Assembly (NCBI GenBank): GCA_963762075.1
Contig: CAVXJC010000001.1
Location: forward strand, 124,001-188,000
From: JAOUEA01 sp963762075
GTDB taxonomy: Bacteria; Actinomycetota; UBA4738; HRBIN12
DNA length: 64,000 nt
Reading direction: 5' to 3'
Numbering within the stretch: the stretch's first letter is position 1; each line of letters opens with the position of its first letter. Made by a program: the position numbers and the translations under genes. Shown here piece after piece: positions 63,309 to 64,000 of this stretch. The notes under the pieces were generated by a model that did not search any database, had not been told where the DNA came from, and saw only the letters and a list, made by a program, of their open reading frames with translations.

Positions 63309-64000
63309 ACCAAGAGAGCGCCGGAAACCTCCAGTCGGTGCGCCGGGCGATCAGGGCGCTCGAGCTGATCAGCGAGCACGGTGCCCTCGGTGTCACCGAG
63401 CTCGGCCGCAAGCTCGGGGTGCACAAGGCGACCGCTTCCCGGCTGATGACGACGCTCGCCGAGCGTGGGTTCGTGGAACGCGATCCGATCTCGGAGAAGT
63501 TCCGGCTCGGGTTCGGCCTGATCTCGCTCGCCGGGGCAGCCGTCGGTGGCAACGACCTCGTGCGGGCGGCACGTCCGATCCTCGACGATCTCGCCGAGCG
63601 CACGCGCGAGACGGTGAACCTGGGTGTGCTCTCGGGCGAGTCGGTCGTCTACGTCGACCAGGTCACCGGAACGCGCTCGATCGTGAGCGTGAGCTGGGTC
63701 GGACAGCGCACGCCGCTTCACTGCACGTCGAACGGCAAGGTGCTGCTGGCGTTCGCCACGGAGGCCGAGCGCGATCGCCTGTTGCGGGCGCCGCTTCCTC
63801 GGCTCACGCCGCGCACGATCACCGATGTGCGCAAGCTCCGCGCGCAGCTGGCGGAGATCCGCGCTCGCGGGTACGCCCAGACGATGGAAGAGCTCGAGGA
63901 GGGGCTGAACGCGGTTGCGGCACCGGTGCGTGGTCTGGGCGGCGACCTCGTCGCCGCGCTCAGCGTCTCGGGGCCGGCTTTCCGGATGCGGGCGGTCGAC
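63299..64000 (+). CDS. IclR-family transcriptional regulator (iclR2), cut by right edge
   Basis: 234 residues visible from ATG 63299, with no stop before the window ends; perhaps 20 residues are missing. Winged helix VTELGRKLGVHKATASRLMTTLAERGFVE and GAF-like effector domain: LGVLSGESVVYVDQV, LHCTSNGKVLLAFATEAE, EELEEGLNAVAAPVRGLGG. It diverges from sox set 2, so it probably controls the methylamine genes alongside iclR1. Its own start overlaps a candidate operator, suggesting autoregulation. Confidence 0.92.
   Translation, partial: MRNDQESAGNLQSVRRAIRALELISEHGALGVTELGRKLGVHKATASRLMTTLAERGFVERDPISEKFRLGFGLISLAGAAVGGNDLVRAARPILDDLAERTRETVNLGVLSGESVVYVDQVTGTRSIVSVSWVGQRTPLHCTSNGKVLLAFATEAERDRLLRAPLPRLTPRTITDVRKLRAQLAEIRARGYAQTMEELEEGLNAVAAPVRGLGGDLVAALSVSGPAFRMRAVD

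Overview
The window comes from a strongly GC-rich bacterial chromosome, most likely an actinomycete. Evidence: an F420-type luciferase-like enzyme, a TetR/MMPL pair, many GTG starts, 4-base stop/start overlaps, and several genes with no visible ribosome binding site. A non-mycelial lineage such as Acidimicrobiia fits the gene mix, but this is inference. There are about 50 protein genes. No rRNA, tRNA, CRISPR array, integrase or insertion sequence is visible, and no gene-free stretch exceeds 300 bases if the small gene at 2002-2277 is real.

1-18.8 kb is mostly housekeeping: a KamA-type radical SAM aminomutase, two GGDEF-EAL cyclic-di-GMP proteins (one with a degenerate cyclase site), short-form transketolase next to a phosphoribulokinase, a DEAD-box helicase, a lipoprotein, and the threonine-to-glycine pair tdh-kbl. 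A 26-bp tandem repeat between tdh and kbl encodes serial mini-ORFs. A TetR regulator diverges from an MMPL exporter with a clear promoter and operator between them.

18.8-33 kb looks like polyamine or amino-compound uptake and oxidation: a PuuB-like FAD oxidase, three PotD-type binding proteins, PotB/PotC permeases, a convergent PotA ATPase, an MFS carrier and a flavin amine oxidase. 33-37 kb is a tight acyl-CoA operon (enoyl-CoA hydratase, ADP-forming acyl-CoA ligase, DMT transporter).

37-64 kb reads as a methylated-amine (betaine) catabolic island. A ProVWX importer with a tandem-fused permease is followed by a histidine ammonia-lyase homologue that lacks the MIO-forming triad, an IclR regulator, and a dimethylglycine-dehydrogenase-like flavoprotein. 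Next comes a full corrinoid methyl-transfer set: corrinoid protein, small virulence-factor-domain protein, pterin methyltransferase, RACo-like reactivase, pyrrolysine-free MttB homologue and MetF. Two complete heterotetrameric sarcosine oxidase sets follow, in convergent orientation, and a second IclR gene runs off the right edge. In the proposed route, an imported betaine gives one methyl to the corrinoid protein and then to tetrahydrofolate, MetF oxidises it, and the dimethyl and monomethyl products are stripped by the folate-linked flavoproteins to glycine. A shared palindromic word (GTTG-N9-CAAC) lies before proVWX, between iclR1 and the dimethylglycine dehydrogenase gene, and in weaker form at the iclR2 start, suggesting one regulon.

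Three genes of the island (the RACo-like reactivase, soxA2, soxB2) carry single-base indels at four sites. They are either freshly broken or affected by sequence errors.
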